Assembly (NCBI GenBank): GCA_040954595.2 | Contig: CM082581.2 | Coordinates: 14,322,001 to 14,386,000, forward strand | DNA length: 64,000 nt | Reading direction: 5' to 3' | Source: Balanoglossus misakiensis | Taxonomy: Eukaryota > Hemichordata | Shown here: piece by piece, positions 23,467 through 35,838 of the stretch | Numbering within the stretch: position 1 is the first letter of the stretch | How the letters are laid out: each line of letters begins with the position of its first letter | Made by a program: the position numbers and the translations under genes | The notes under the pieces: model-generated | Told to the model about the DNA's origin: nothing | The model's database searches: none | Seen by the model: the letters and a program-made list of their open reading frames with translations, nothing else

Positions 23467-26400
23467 CTAAATCTCTTCCACAAAATTTGAAGGAAACATT
23501 CCAAAGTTACCGTCTGGACCATACCCCTGCCACCATCCATCATCTATCTTTTCAACATGCGTAATGATGTCACCAGGGTCAAAGGTTATCTCCGAGTCAT
23601 CAGCTGTCAGGAGAAAAAAGTGAAATAAAATTTTCAAATGTTAGTCGTCAGAGCTGTGAAAACATGAAGCAACATGTACACATTCATGGGAACTTCAGTA
23701 TAATAACCTTTGCATCTTGTTTAAAAAATCCAGCAAATATAGTTTACCCGGTACTATATTTACAGAGTATCACAATTATACAGTAGCTTACCGGCCTGAT
23801 AATCATACAGAGCCCTAGCTTGTAATCCATCATCTTGAGGGCCAGCTGTGTCAGCATATTCTGTCTCTTCCATGGGTGGCGGTGGGGGCTGCGCGTCGTC
23901 GTACTGTGCTTCTGGTTCCGGTTCAGGTTGATACACCGGCACCTCGGGTTCCGGTTGGTATTCCCGCTCTTGCTCATAAATGGGCTCTGCTTGTCCTGAA
24001 TTAGCCTGTGGAATGTTGTAACTCGTCTGCTCTTCTGATTTGGTAGAACGATAAATTGTTTTTTTGATTAAAATTTTAAAATGAAAAAAAAAATCACACC
24101 TTAAATGGTTGGGGACTATTTCAGTTTTGCCTTCCAAAAGTAATTGTCATTAGAAATGAACTGGATTGTCTACAAACCTCCCCAGTCATCTTCGGCCGTT
24201 TCCTCTTCATCTGAGTCCTGCCTGTATGGTGCTGGAGGTGGTGGGGCAATCATGGCTGAGGCGGCCGGGGGCTGCGGTTGTGGAGCTGGCTCTGGTTCAG
24301 GTTCTAACTCGTACTGTGCCTGGGGTTCCGGCTCAGGTTCCAGCTCGTACACTGGCTCCGGTTCTGGCTCATAGACTGGCTCAGGCTCTGCTGCTGGTGG
24401 CGGTGGTGGGGGCCCGGCAGCCGGTCGACTCGGCGGTGATCTGACTGGCTCAGGTGCTGGTGGGGGTTCGGGTGCTCCTGGTGGGGCTTGTCGTATTACT
24501 CTGGGTGGCGGCCTGGCCATAGGCTGGGGTGGAGGAGCTGCAGCCCTCTGCTCAAACATTTGCCTGGGATCATTTTCTCTCTGTTTGACCATTGCAGCCG
24601 CTTCCTGTAGAGGTTGAATTGACAGAGAATATTTAGAGTCCACACAGGGCCAAGCAACGAAACTACTTCTCTCTACTCATCTGCTTACAGATTATTCCAA
24701 CATTCAACAATTACATTATAGTCATCCACAGGCTTACTATGACTGGCTTTTTGACATACAGAAGTCACAAGTTCAAAGTCACACCATGATTGTGCCCCCA
24801 AAGACCACCTATCATGAAGTAAAAACTACCTGGTATTTAAATGTAGCGAAAAACAGCATCACACATGAACAGCTGCAGATAGTGAAATCCACTCCTTTGA
24901 CTTGCATACAATGTAGATTACCCTGAACAAGTTAAATTCATAATTTGAAACTCACTGCAGCTTTTCCTCCTGTGTGTGCATTTCTGTGTCCGCGTCCTTC
25001 ATCTTCTGCCATCTGAGCTTCCTGTTAAACAGAAACAGTAGTACATGTATGGTTGGAAGTAGTTACCACATGAGAACTTGAACCAGAGCATACAGCAATA
25101 CCGCTTAGCACGGAAAACAGCAGACAAAACCCAGTAAGCCTCATGACTGCCCCTAAAATGATCCAGGTTACTTTGTCACTGGGGGAATCTAGAGCTGACA
25201 TTCAACTTGTATAACACATACCCATCTCCGTTTCTCTTCTTCTCTTTTATGCTCATCTTCTTGTCTTTCTCTGGCTCTGCAAAACAGAAGTACAAATTCT
25301 TTTCAGAGAGTGTTCGCATGGAAAACCCAGAATGCGTATGAAGTGATAAAAAGGTGATAGATATCTTACTTTTGTTCACTGACAATCTTCATCCTCTCTG
25401 ACATCTGTCTGTCTCTGTTGCTGGCTTCCTGAGCTTCTCTCTCTTTCCGTAGTCTATCCGCCTTCTCCCACTCTCGTCTCTTCTCTTCCTTCTCTGCCTT
25501 CAGTCGCTCCTCTTCCTCTCTCTTTTTAAAACAACAAATTGACATCACAATAAACAAACTCCGATGATCAGTAGGATACAGTACAATGAATTAAGTCTGT
25601 CAAAATTTGCAGAAGCAAGTTTTAAGTCGTATTCTTTCTCCTTGTATTGGAGTCTGGATAACCAGATGGCTCGAAACAGCATAGTTAATCAAATTTTTAT
25701 CCGTAGTCATATTTCAGTAAAGCCAGAAGTGATAACCATAATTGAGTTTTTTTTAAATATATAGCTGTGTACCAGGGCTTTTCCATAGAGGGAGAAAATA
25801 TACCTTGAATAGTTGCTAAAAACACATATAAGACTGCTCTCCTGCGATGCCACTCACCTGTGTTTTGGCCCAAAACTCGTCCTTCTCCTTTTGTTGCTGT
25901 TTAATTTCCTGCATGGCTTTTGTCCGTTGATAAACTGAACCTACAGGTTTGGGCTCTGGGATTGGTTTTGCTTTCTCTTTGTGGAAACTATAGTTGGCAC
26001 CAGAGGCCTTGGAGACTTTAGTTTCGAGTTCGCTCGTCTCAACGTCATCATCTGTTCTGGCGTTGATGGTCACGTGTGCGCCCTGACAAAGATTCAAGTA
26101 TATAATAAGTTGACAGCTTATGATAGAACACTGAGACAAACCCTAAGAGAGACCTGTGGTATTAGAACAAACATCTTAACATCCACTTTGGTGTGCATTG
26201 TGCTCTTTTACAAAATATGACACACAACTATTGCCGAGAGAAGATGATAATTATCAGTTGAATATCTTACCCGCAATAAATTTGCCACATCCCTGGTATG
26301 ACGGGAACAGATGCCTTTCTTGTCAGTGGGGGCACCTTCACCAACCTACATTAGCAAACAGGGTCAGACATTGGTTAAAACTCCTGCTGAATGTTTTTTG

Positions 26401-28167
26401 GACTTTGAGTAATCAGACTGCAAACTGTATTGTTATATAGACAGTTTTCATGACATGAGTGATGACATTTTCTCCAGTGACCTGCAAACTTTTTTGTGGT
26501 GAACTGTGTACAGTGTAAGTCTGAAATATAGTGGACAGCTCACAGTGTTGTGATCAAGAGGCTGTACAGTTACAAGGGCTATGGAGCCATAATGCACAAT
26601 GCAACTGGGTGGAAATTGTTACTTAGTAAGGCTTGACAAGATATCCACAATTCTTATTTAGTATCTGGGGGGTCAGCTCAAACATCAATAAGTAGGTGAT
26701 GCCATACTCACCCAATTAATAAGCACATATTTGGGCAACTTTGTGTTTGGATCCAGGACTCTGCAATAGGCATACATAATTTTACTACCACTGAGTTCGT
26801 CCACCAACTCATCCAGGTCATCTGTTTGTATATAAAAAATAAAAGAATACAAAATACAGATATCAATCAGCTCTTTGGTGAATAAAGACATATGACACAC
26901 TACAGAGCATTCAAAATGGATTTAGAAACTACACAGCAGGTCTGTGATAGAAATGACAAGCCAATTTATTTTTAGGCTGGCACAGGGATGTAATAAATAT
27001 TGTTGAGCCAATATGCATGTAGCACATTACTGGTCACATGACAAACAAGGTTGCATCAGGAAGTAGCCAACTGACAGGTTGAACAATTGCGGCATTGTAA
27101 ATCTCAGTTTGTTTCATCCCCTACTTCAAATCAATCAGAATAAATTTATGCCTAAAAGTGCTTACAGAAACTTAATCAGACCAGTCAAACAAAAGGTTTC
27201 TGGTTGAATAGAATGATGGAATCAAAATATTTCCTACCTCCTGTTTCAACAACTTTGAGCTCATAACTCTTTCCTTCATATCCAAACACAGCCCTGTAAG
27301 AGAGCGAGAATACGGCAAAAACATTACTGCTTGCAATGACCTTTATCGTGTTTATTAAAATTTGAAATCATTGCAATTGCATGCACTGCAGAGAGAGAGA
27401 GAGAGAGAGGATTAGGATGTTGTTTTGGCAGTTCATGTAGGAGTTTGCCATGGCAAGACTTTATTCTTAAATTCCACCTACATAGCGAAAAACACACCAT
27501 GCTTAGCTTTTGCTCAAATTGATCACTGTCCAGTGTACTGCATCATAATAACTGCATCCCTGCACAGTCCCTCTATTACTAACAATAACAAGTTGGACTG
27601 TGATCACTGAAAGAACTGTTGACAAATATTTGCAATGAACAATATTTTTTCATCCCCACAATCATTTCAAAAATTCGATTTGATCTTCTTTTTCCATATC
27701 ACAGTGACCCTGGCCTCCATTGTGGCCCTGACTAAACTTCACTTCCGCATAGTGGATTTTATAGTACACACGACTGGTGTGGGCATCGGGTGACGGAAGT
27801 GCTGATTTACACCAGAGAGTTTGTAGATATGTATTATTTGCAAAGAAAGGACTCGCAATTTTAGTCGATGATGAGTTGGGTACGCTTTATTTTTCTTGTT
27901 GAACAAGCTAGTTTTAATTCTTGCAACTTGCGAAAGTTTGCAGGTAAGCGTCTACTGCTGAAAGGCGGAAGTGGAGAAAAATTGTCACACCCACCCGAGG
28001 CAAAAAATCATCGCCTGTCATATACACTTTCCCGTTTCTTTTCCCATCATGAATGTGCGCAATATAGGTAATAACATTCCTTACCAGTTTATATCCTTTG
28101 ACTCGTCTGAAACATCTTTCCAGGCTTTCACGAGCTCCGATTTGTACTTGAGGAAGCTGATAGCCAT
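23467..28167 (-). CDS. DBNL: drebrin-like protein / actin-binding protein 1 (mAbp1, HIP-55)
   Basis: Eleven exons in coding order: 28085-28167, 27238-27293, 26712-26821, 26271-26345, 25858-26082, 25370-25521, 25222-25276, 24956-25021, 24178-24604, 23792-24034, 23467-23603; phases close to give 542 residues. Domains: N-terminal ADF-H (residues 1 to about 135, including [20 protein letters not shown] and [15 protein letters not shown]), [12 protein letters not shown] followed by a charged coiled coil (KREEEERL...[18 protein letters not shown]), a Pro/Glu-rich low-complexity region with repeated PEPEPVYE-type units (about 300-470), and a C-terminal SH3 domain (ARALYDYQA ... [25 protein letters not shown]). 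It binds F-actin and links it to dynamin and endocytic factors through SH3. The repeated Y in E-P-V-Y-E/Y-E-L-E contexts could be tyrosine-phosphorylation sites. Confidence 0.94.
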
Positions 28168-28835
28168 GATGACTTTAGGCCTTCTGGCAAACTTAATGTG
28201 TGTACCACGTCATCGTAAGATGTACACACCTATAAACACAATACCATAATATACCGTAGACGGCGCAATTTTCAATGGCCGATCTTGAGTGATATGTGGA
28301 GGAGAATACGCTTGCGACGTTCCCCTGTGGTGTGCTCACACGAGAGGAGTCAAATACGTTTTTATCTAGAGGACTAATAGATAGTGATAGAATTAACTTT
28401 TTCGGCCCCAGCTTTACTATAGGGAAAACGGGTACTCGTGCGTGTTCCCAAAAGCACGGGGAAGTTTTTTTGTTCACCACAGCCACAGGGGAAAGGGAGC
28501 CTGTACTTTTTCCATAGACTTTTATTGAAAAGACCTAGGAACGGAGTATCGTAACATTTTGAGGAACAAGCATGGGTATACATTTTCCCTGGGGATTGCT
28601 GCCAGTGGGGTCAACAAAATCTTAAAATACTATGTATACTGGGAACGGAGTGACATAAGCACATTATGGTCAACTTCAATTTGAAAATGGAGTTTTATTC
28701 ACGTACTTTTTTCTTTTAAATTTGCGGTTCGATTTATCTCAGTTAGTAGTTTAGTTGTCGATAGTACATGTATCATCAACAGTTCAACGCCACAATGTCA
28801 TCTTGCTGGCAAACGTCACTACATACCTACAATAT
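28168..28835. other. spacer between drebrin-like and the secreted helical gene
   Basis: A short interval separating two minus-strand genes: promoter of drebrin-like and 3' UTR of the upstream gene. No supported exon or RNA gene. The 3' UTR of the helical gene, if it extends here, contains several ATTTA-like stretches, but I did not find a dense AU-rich element. Confidence 0.35.
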
Positions 28836-30983
28836 TCAACAAATATTCGGTAGGCCGAAAAAACTTTCTTCAAAGAGTTCCAGCTGCATCGCCACTTTGT
28901 GAATTTCAAGATTGAAATCTCTCAAAATAACAAAGTTTTCTGTAGTTTTTATAACGTCGTTTTGGTAATTTTCGTGGCCGCGCTTATAATCATGGGCGTC
29001 TAGGCCGGCGGTCAGATCACGCATTGTTTTACCGCGAGCTTCTTCTTCCAAATCGTCAGAGAGTTCAATCAGGGTTTCGATCCCATCGTCGCCAACGAAT
29101 TCGATGACATAAAACAAAAATACCTGTCGATTAAGAAAGGATAACAATAAGAATCTTTAACCGGTTCCATTGGGAAGAACCACAGACACTACAAAGACTA
29201 TACATGTATGTATATATATATGCTACTGGACTTACCAACTGGTCGAGAATTCGTTCAACTTTCCTAATTCTGTGTATAATGTCTTTGATGTTTGCGCTAA
29301 TGTCGACGAATCCATAGCCGTTCTCTTTGCTTTCCCAACCATGTATCATTTCCATATTGTTGGCGTAATTCGTGAGGACCTCCCGGGCGTCTGTGATGAC
29401 TGCCAGCCAGACTCGTTGTTCCTATTATACAAATTTTTCAGTAAAACATATTTTAGATTACTATAAAGATGTTTTGCGTTCAAAGGACATATTTTACCGC
29501 GTTTAGTGAAATTGTAAGTGTTGGTACGCTGTGGTGTAAAATACATCACCAAGACACAGGGTGAGATAACAAGACCGAATCTGCCCTTGTGCGTTTATGC
29601 GAGCTCTGTTTCCCTGTCTCTGTCTGTCACGGTCTCCCTCTCAAGATCCACACCCCTCTCAGAAAAAAACACAGAATAAACTGTTCGTTCATTTTCAATA
29701 ATAGGTGTTATTTTTCGCAAATATTTTTACGCAAACGAAATGGGTCCACATATTCCCTACTACACACTGTCGTGTAATTATCTTTTCTAGTTAAAAGATA
29801 CCAGTTTATATGCATTATGATATAGATAAAATCTCATATTGCTTACCGCCATTTCCAAGAAGAACTGTCTATGTGACAATATCTTTGGTAATGTCGGGAT
29901 GGTTAGTGGCGTGTCGATGTGTTTCGATTGTAATCGATGACGGATCTGTGTAAGAAAAAACAACAGCCTGAGTGTTTCCACGTTCGACTTGAAATATATT
30001 TTATCAACCCCGGTTCTTTAATTAGATTAATATGGATATAGTTATATTTACATATTTAGCCCAACCATAGTTCGGGATATATGCTCAATGTGCAAGCCAG
30101 TTGCGGTTGTTACCTATAGAACGTATACTGCATTATGAAAAGTATAGACGAGTAAAAAAACAAAGTCGTGTGTGTGTGTGTTTGGTTCCATTATTTCGCG
30201 ACTGATGTAATCGACGCAGCCCAGCGCCTCGAAATTAATTCGTCACTTACAAGTTCACGTTGATTTATCAGGTAAAAACATCGTTTAGTTTTTAAGCATT
30301 TACTTAATATTATTTAACAACAGTTCAGCCGTTGGATAAAATGCGTCATCAATTTAGTATATTCATGTCGTCGACTGTCCGGATACTTTGACATATCCGA
30401 AAACTGCTGCAGCTGGATTTCAAAGTAGTCAATTTGTTCAAAACCTATAGATTGCATATTTCAACTTGGTACTTACGAAAATATCCAATGTTTCCGCTAC
30501 TTCCTCTTTGAGTACGTCGAGTTGGCCGGAGAGTCGTCTGTTGTTTTTGAGGTCACACAGAATTTCTGTCCATTTCTGGTGATTCCCATAAATGAATTCG
30601 TCCGACCTGCCAAGTCGGCTGTACAGGGGTGCGCAGTGTATTGCCACCATAAGACACGACCAAGCTATAACCAGAGTGAATTGGATAAAAAAAAAATCTA
30701 TTAAAATTTACCAACGGCAAGGGAAAAATACAAACAAACAAAAACCAAGGAATAACTCCTGAGGTAAGATTATGTTGTCGATATAGGATATGAAATCGTA
30801 CATGTGCATCGCCTGATCTGAAATGGGTTTACAATGATAACTTAATTTACTGGAAACTCTACTGTATGTGGATAAACATTATGACTGTACAGATATATCA
30901 CTTTTAAAACAAAATGCCATTATCACTAAAACTTGAACAGAAAGACATAGGCCTAGCCTACCTATGACGTGAAAGAGACGCAT
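28836..30983 (-). CDS. secreted helical protein, candidate class I (IL-6/CNTF-like) four-helix cytokine
   Basis: Five exons in coding order: 30962-30983 (22 nt), 30477-30664, 29847-29945, 29236-29421, 28836-29123; all borders are GT/AG and the product is 260 residues. It starts MRLFHVIAWSCLMVAIHCA, a clear signal peptide split by intron 1. Intron phases are 1, 0, 0, 0. The mature part is helix-rich: region A (WTEILCDLKNN ... LDVLKEEVAETLDIF, about 35-70), a proline loop (DTPLTIPTLPKI), B (RQFFLEMAEQRVWLAVITDA), C (ANIKDIIHRIRKVERILDQL continuing across intron 4), an acidic loop, and D (ENFVILRDFNLEIHKVAMQL, about 227-246). Helix D resembles the ILRxF pattern of IL-6 and the F-x-x-L-x-x-F/W spacing of CNTF/CLCF1. 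Only two cysteines follow the signal (44 and the terminal 260), and there are no N-glycosylation sequons. The fold is inferred, not shown. Confidence 0.72.
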
Positions 30984-33090
30984 CTTCGGTCAGCGCTTCG
31001 GCGAGAACTGCTGTAGGTCGATCTCGTCTGCCCAAACTGTTTTAAGTTTGAACAACTGAAATACTAGGTTGATTTATATTATTTATTTCACTTCACACTC
31101 TCCAGAATGACAGGTTTTGAACAAAAGCACCAGTTTGAGGATGACGTAATCAGATAACTGTTCTTGGTGTTAAGCATTCACACCTCATGTGTGTCTGACT
31201 GGGAACAATACTGCCACCGGTTGATCGGAACTTCAATCTACGTTACTCTTTACATCCTTGACCACTATACCGCTCGACACTGTTAGACCGACAGTAACAG
31301 TATCTTGAACCTGGGGAGGGAAGCAAATGTACCTGCCCCCCCCCCCCCCCGAACAAATAAGTGTAGCGGTGGCTTGTCTAGTGAATCGTCATGTTTGATT
31401 GGCATTTCGTGGTTTGGCAGTACACAGTACATTATTCATGGACATGTTCAAGTTTTCAACATTTGAAAAGCACAGTAAAACCTGAGGCCAAAACGAACAT
31501 TTCTGAACCAAATTCGGACATCGATATTATCATGGGCATTCGCAAATGATGGCTCTGCTTGGTCGTCCATGCCTTCGAACTGGAGCCATTTAACGTCATG
31601 GCCGAAAAGGTAACGTTCAGGGGAGAAACCAAAATAAATTTAAAGTTTTGGAACTGGGCCATTATGACTTTACTCTCAGGCAACAGGTATGATCAATGAG
31701 CCTAAAACTTTCAAAAACTACTAAAGATACTTAGTAAATTTTATGTTCGCCCCTCGGGATATACAATGTCAGTAAACATCCATTTTAAGTCAATGCCCGA
31801 TGGATCGCTTAACGTCAAAAGCCCTCGTGATCAGCAATGGTTTCTAATTTAAGATCCTTTGGACAAAGCATCGCTTTCATATCAATGTAGTCTTTCAGAG
31901 ATAAGCCGGACACTGAAACATAAAGAAGATGCTACTTGTACCTCTCCTGAGCCCGCTTCTGTAAGGACTGCAAACACAAGTAGACATCTTTTATTTTCGA
32001 TTCTTCCGAAGAGATGTTAATAGGTTAATATTAGTGTTTTTTTCCGTCCTGGCTTTGATGCGATGACGTCACATAAAATACTTCCCGAACCCGGGATAAT
32101 GAGTCGAGAGCAAGTCTTCCGCCCTCTTATAATCCAAGTGCTTCCCTTCATACAGTAATAAGTAAATCAAAGCAAACGAACTAAAAAAGTTACGGAAGGG
32201 TTCTAAATTTTTAAAAGTTGACCAACAAGCGCGAACACTAGTCTCAGCCTGGCGCTGTTTAGAGCTTGGAGATTGGCCGCTGGCCCGAGAACCCATACAC
32301 CAACACTCATATCGATTCGTCTATATTAAACCTAAATGATAAAAATTATATATATATTTATATTAGTACATCGACATAATTCTGCTTATTATTGGGATAC
32401 TGGAACGATAACCCCATCGTCATGTTTAAAAAACAACGTCAAAGCCGCGTTCTTAGCATCCGAAATTGCAGCAGTAAAAACCATTGTTACGTTGTATTGC
32501 CTTCGATGGCGATAAAACAACACCAGAAAAGTGATACTTTACGGCAGATAGTAATACGTTTCTTTTGTCACAACACTTGACGCATGTACGTTTCTTTTGT
32601 CCGATTGCAAACGGCCAAGAAAACAGTGATGGTTACCATGGGACGCCTTCACCTTTATATGACCTTAAAAGTCGAAGTCAAACCAAACCAAGACAAGATA
32701 CGGTGGCGTGGTATCAACAAGTGGCCATCGTCATAACAAAAAGATGGTCCCTGATAAAAGATACATAACATTTGGCAACACTTAAGATAATATAGCGATG
32801 TTTATGAGATCGAGTACGTGATGCATTTAACTAGTGTTTACTGGACTATTGATCGATTGGTGTTAAGATTAAATGTCACGCACCCTTATTACGTTTCGAG
32901 TTATTTTTATGCTGCCAATTAAAAGTCTGGAAACACGAGATGTGTGTCCATTTTAAACAGTACTCCTCTTGCGGTCACTCTGAAGTTGGGCAGTCCGGTT
33001 AGTGTCTTCTGACGTTCCGTTTTCTGTTAGGCGTGGAGTTCATTTTATTTATAACGTCTCCATCGAAAAAACCCGCACAACTTGGACGAA
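30984..33090. other. intergenic spacer
   Basis: It lies between the divergent helical-protein gene (-) and the orphan single-exon gene (+). It contains a poly-C tract near 31337-31350 and otherwise AT-rich unique-looking sequence. The last 150 bp before 33091 are CpG-bearing and probably hold the promoter and 5' UTR of the orphan gene. No further coding exon was recognised. Confidence 0.4.
31072..31080 (-). promoter_or_regulatory. possible TATA box of the secreted helical gene
   Basis: The reverse strand reads AATATAAAT about 90 bp upstream of the start codon at 30983, a suitable distance for a TATA element with a short 5' UTR. A TGACGTAAT site (CREB/ATF- or C/EBP-like) lies further upstream at about 31142-31150. 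Both are short motifs and could occur by chance. Confidence 0.3.
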
Positions 33091-33537
33091 ATGAGCAACA
33101 CGAAAACCAGCGTTATGCTTGCGCTGAAGAAGAGTCGCATAAATGACGGCACTTTGCCCGAGGACTCGGCCACCAACCTGAAGTTGCGAAGCAAAACCCA
33201 GTCGGAGACATCATCGTCACAGCCTAGCTACTTGCAAGAAACACAGACGTCGCGAAGGAAGGCCGTGACGGGAACCAAAGAAATGGACCGAGGCGACGAG
33301 CCGAAGTCAACCGAAACGAAACTAGTCGTTCGGGAGTACGGACCGCCGCAGTCGCTGCCGCCCCTGTTCGCCGTCAAGCAGAGCCAGTTGCAGCCGAGAG
33401 ATTTCCGAACTGTCCCGGACAGAAAAGTGACGGACGACGATGTGGAACAAATTCAGTCAACTTGCCGTTATATCATCCGCCGTGAAGAGGAAGAAGATAA
33501 ACTTGACATTGCTGCCATTATGGAGAAAAAGGACTGA
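33091..33537 (+). CDS. orphan single-exon protein, 148 aa, function unknown
   Basis: An intact frame from ATG 33091 (MSNTKTSVMLALKKSRIN) to TGA 33537. Base composition is markedly more GC-rich and CpG-rich than the flanks, and the frame is uninterrupted, arguing for a real gene. The product is hydrophilic, without signal peptide or TM segment. A Ser/Thr/Gln-rich basic N-terminal two thirds is followed by a more conserved-looking C-terminal block: LVVREYGPPQSLPPLFAVKQ, LQPRDFRTVPDRKVTDDDVE, STCRYIIRREEEEDKLDIAA. A possible polyA signal AATAAA lies near 33612. I do not recognise the family. The small basic Ser/Thr-rich design with a short conserved tail resembles some small cytoskeletal or ciliary proteins, but that is a guess. 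Confidence 0.7.
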   Translation: MSNTKTSVMLALKKSRINDGTLPEDSATNLKLRSKTQSETSSSQPSYLQETQTSRRKAVTGTKEMDRGDEPKSTETKLVVREYGPPQSLPPLFAVKQSQLQPRDFRTVPDRKVTDDDVEQIQSTCRYIIRREEEEDKLDIAAIMEKKD

Positions 33538-35838
33538 ATTTTTCCAACAGATTTATGTCACTTTTTTCTATCTAAAACGTTGAGTTGCATAGACAGGAGT
33601 CGTTAGGTACCAAGAATAAATTTCAAGATCATGGAGAAAGAAAAAAGATGAGTGCTCTGTGAGAAAAACAAGTCTGATGATATCGTTGCTATATTAATTG
33701 TGGTATCAATTCATACAATGCAATTGTGTTCATTTGAATGTAAACCGACCTGTGAGCTATACTATGTAATATAAATTTATTCATTTGATAGACCTATACC
33801 AACCGCTGTTTCATGATTTATATATGTTCATGAGGAATTAATGATTTTGAGTTACAATGTAATTTGTCTCATTGAAATTATGTGTATATAATTCACGATC
33901 TGGTTGTCAAAGTCAAATTCTTTGCACTTTTGGAAAAACGTAAACATACGATGTGACCACTTTAATTTGAATTCCTGTATTGTAATTTGCTTGAATAAAC
34001 GAGATGCGGACATTCTTAATGTTTTGGTGATAGCTACTTCGATTAGAATGTAAAGGCGTCCATGCGTATGTGCACAGCATGAACTTTCGTGAAAATGGTC
34101 AGAGTTAGGGGCCGCTGGTAATTTAGACATGCAGACCTGTATACAAAATGTGTTCACTATTGGAATGGGGTAAGTGCTAATTTGATTATTGAACCCAAAA
34201 TGTAAATTATGGAAAATGACCAGCTTAATCCAGCAATCTAATTGTATTGTAACAGCGATTTCGACAAATCTAATTGTAATCTCTATATGGGATGAATCAT
34301 TATTTCTCCAGGGAGGGCTGGATCCGGTACACCTACTCAAATCAAAGGTTGACACATGGGGGTGGGCGTCGTCAGGCTATTTATAACACGTCCGAAATGA
34401 GGTGATAATGTAGAAGACAGCAATCTGTTTGAAAATCATTAGAATTACAGGCAATTATGCTAATTACAGTAAAAAGTTAAGGTTTTACAATGAAAGCTGT
34501 CCTGAAGCAAGATGTATGAGATACAGAAAGAAATACACAAAGTTGAACAAAACTGTCAACAGGAGGGACTTAAAACTAGGCTTCTGGCGTTGACTTGTCT
34601 TCAACGGCACACAAGCCGCGCAAATCTGACCTGTCTTTTCAACAAACCCACTTCCTGCAACACCAGTGTTTGTTTGGCTGTGACAGAGGACCAGTAATGC
34701 ATGAATGCATTTGAAGAAAGACATGAAATATTGTTTATTTCAATGTTTGGGATCAGTAGTGTCACTCTTTCATTAGTGAGGACTGAACAGTTCACATACT
34801 CCCAAAAGAACCGAACACCAGCAGTCTACAGTTAATAACTTTATTGAAATATGTCATGGAGCTTGACGATATTACTTGGCTACCAACCTGTTGCTACGGT
34901 AATTAACCTAGTCTTGTGAGATCTTGCAATGAGCTGAAAATCATATACTACAGGTTGTACTGGATATTTAGAGATTCACTATCTGGACGGAAAATATATC
35001 AGCCAGCCATGAAAAGATTCCCCCACTCGAAGTGATGACATCCTTGTTGTCAACTTGTTGGTTTTTGCATACTCCATTTTCTAAATAAGAATATGTCACA
35101 CACATGACTAGGTAGAGTATACACTAGATGATTTCATGCATTTGACACAAATTACTATTTTCTGAGCATTTTGAATGAACAGAGGTGTGAAGCAGCATCT
35201 TCAAAAACTATACACGTGCGTAAAATGTCAAGTCTCAATGAACGGCCAATTAAAACACAGCTTTTACAATGCTGCTTCAACTGTCAAACCCTTTCATTTG
35301 AAACTCTATGGTTTACCAATTAAAACAGAAATGAAGTTCAAAAGTATGTAAAAATAAAACTGTGTACATGTACATATGAATAAACATAGAATTAGGATGA
35401 AAAATGCAACAAATATTTACATATCATATGAAGTTATACAACCATTACTTCAAATATACAGACAGAAGACCAAAAGAATTATCCAACACACAGACACCTT
35501 GCTGAAGATTATACTGCAAGTTAAAAAGTTAAATCAATATCACCGATTACAGACATTATGGTCTACAAATATCATTTACATTCTACATTTCTGATAGATA
35601 TTACACTATACATTTGTTATGTACATTATTCATAAATGCAGCCTCAATGTCAGGACAAAAAAAAATGCAAATGCAACCATGGTCCCTAAGAGTTGAGGGG
35701 GTTTTATTTTCTAAAAATACTTCCATGGTTACTATAAGGGATGACATGGTATTATGTATTTTTCCCCAAAAGAGACTAGTATATCATCTAAAACTGCCTC
35801 GATTGTTATTGACTGATGATGTTGCAGTGTAGGTGTTC
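33538..35838. other. intergenic: 3' UTR of orphan gene and spacer to TRPV
   Basis: AT-rich sequence. Minus-strand open frames (for example 33852-34355, 167 codons) show no family resemblance and are compositionally like non-coding DNA. The right part, 34830-35838, may contain the long 3' UTR of the minus-strand TRPV gene. No structured RNA was recognised. Confidence 0.4.

Noticed and set aside
33852-34355. 167-codon minus-strand frame
   Set aside because: No recognisable motif, no promoter or splice context, AT-rich background; most likely chance.
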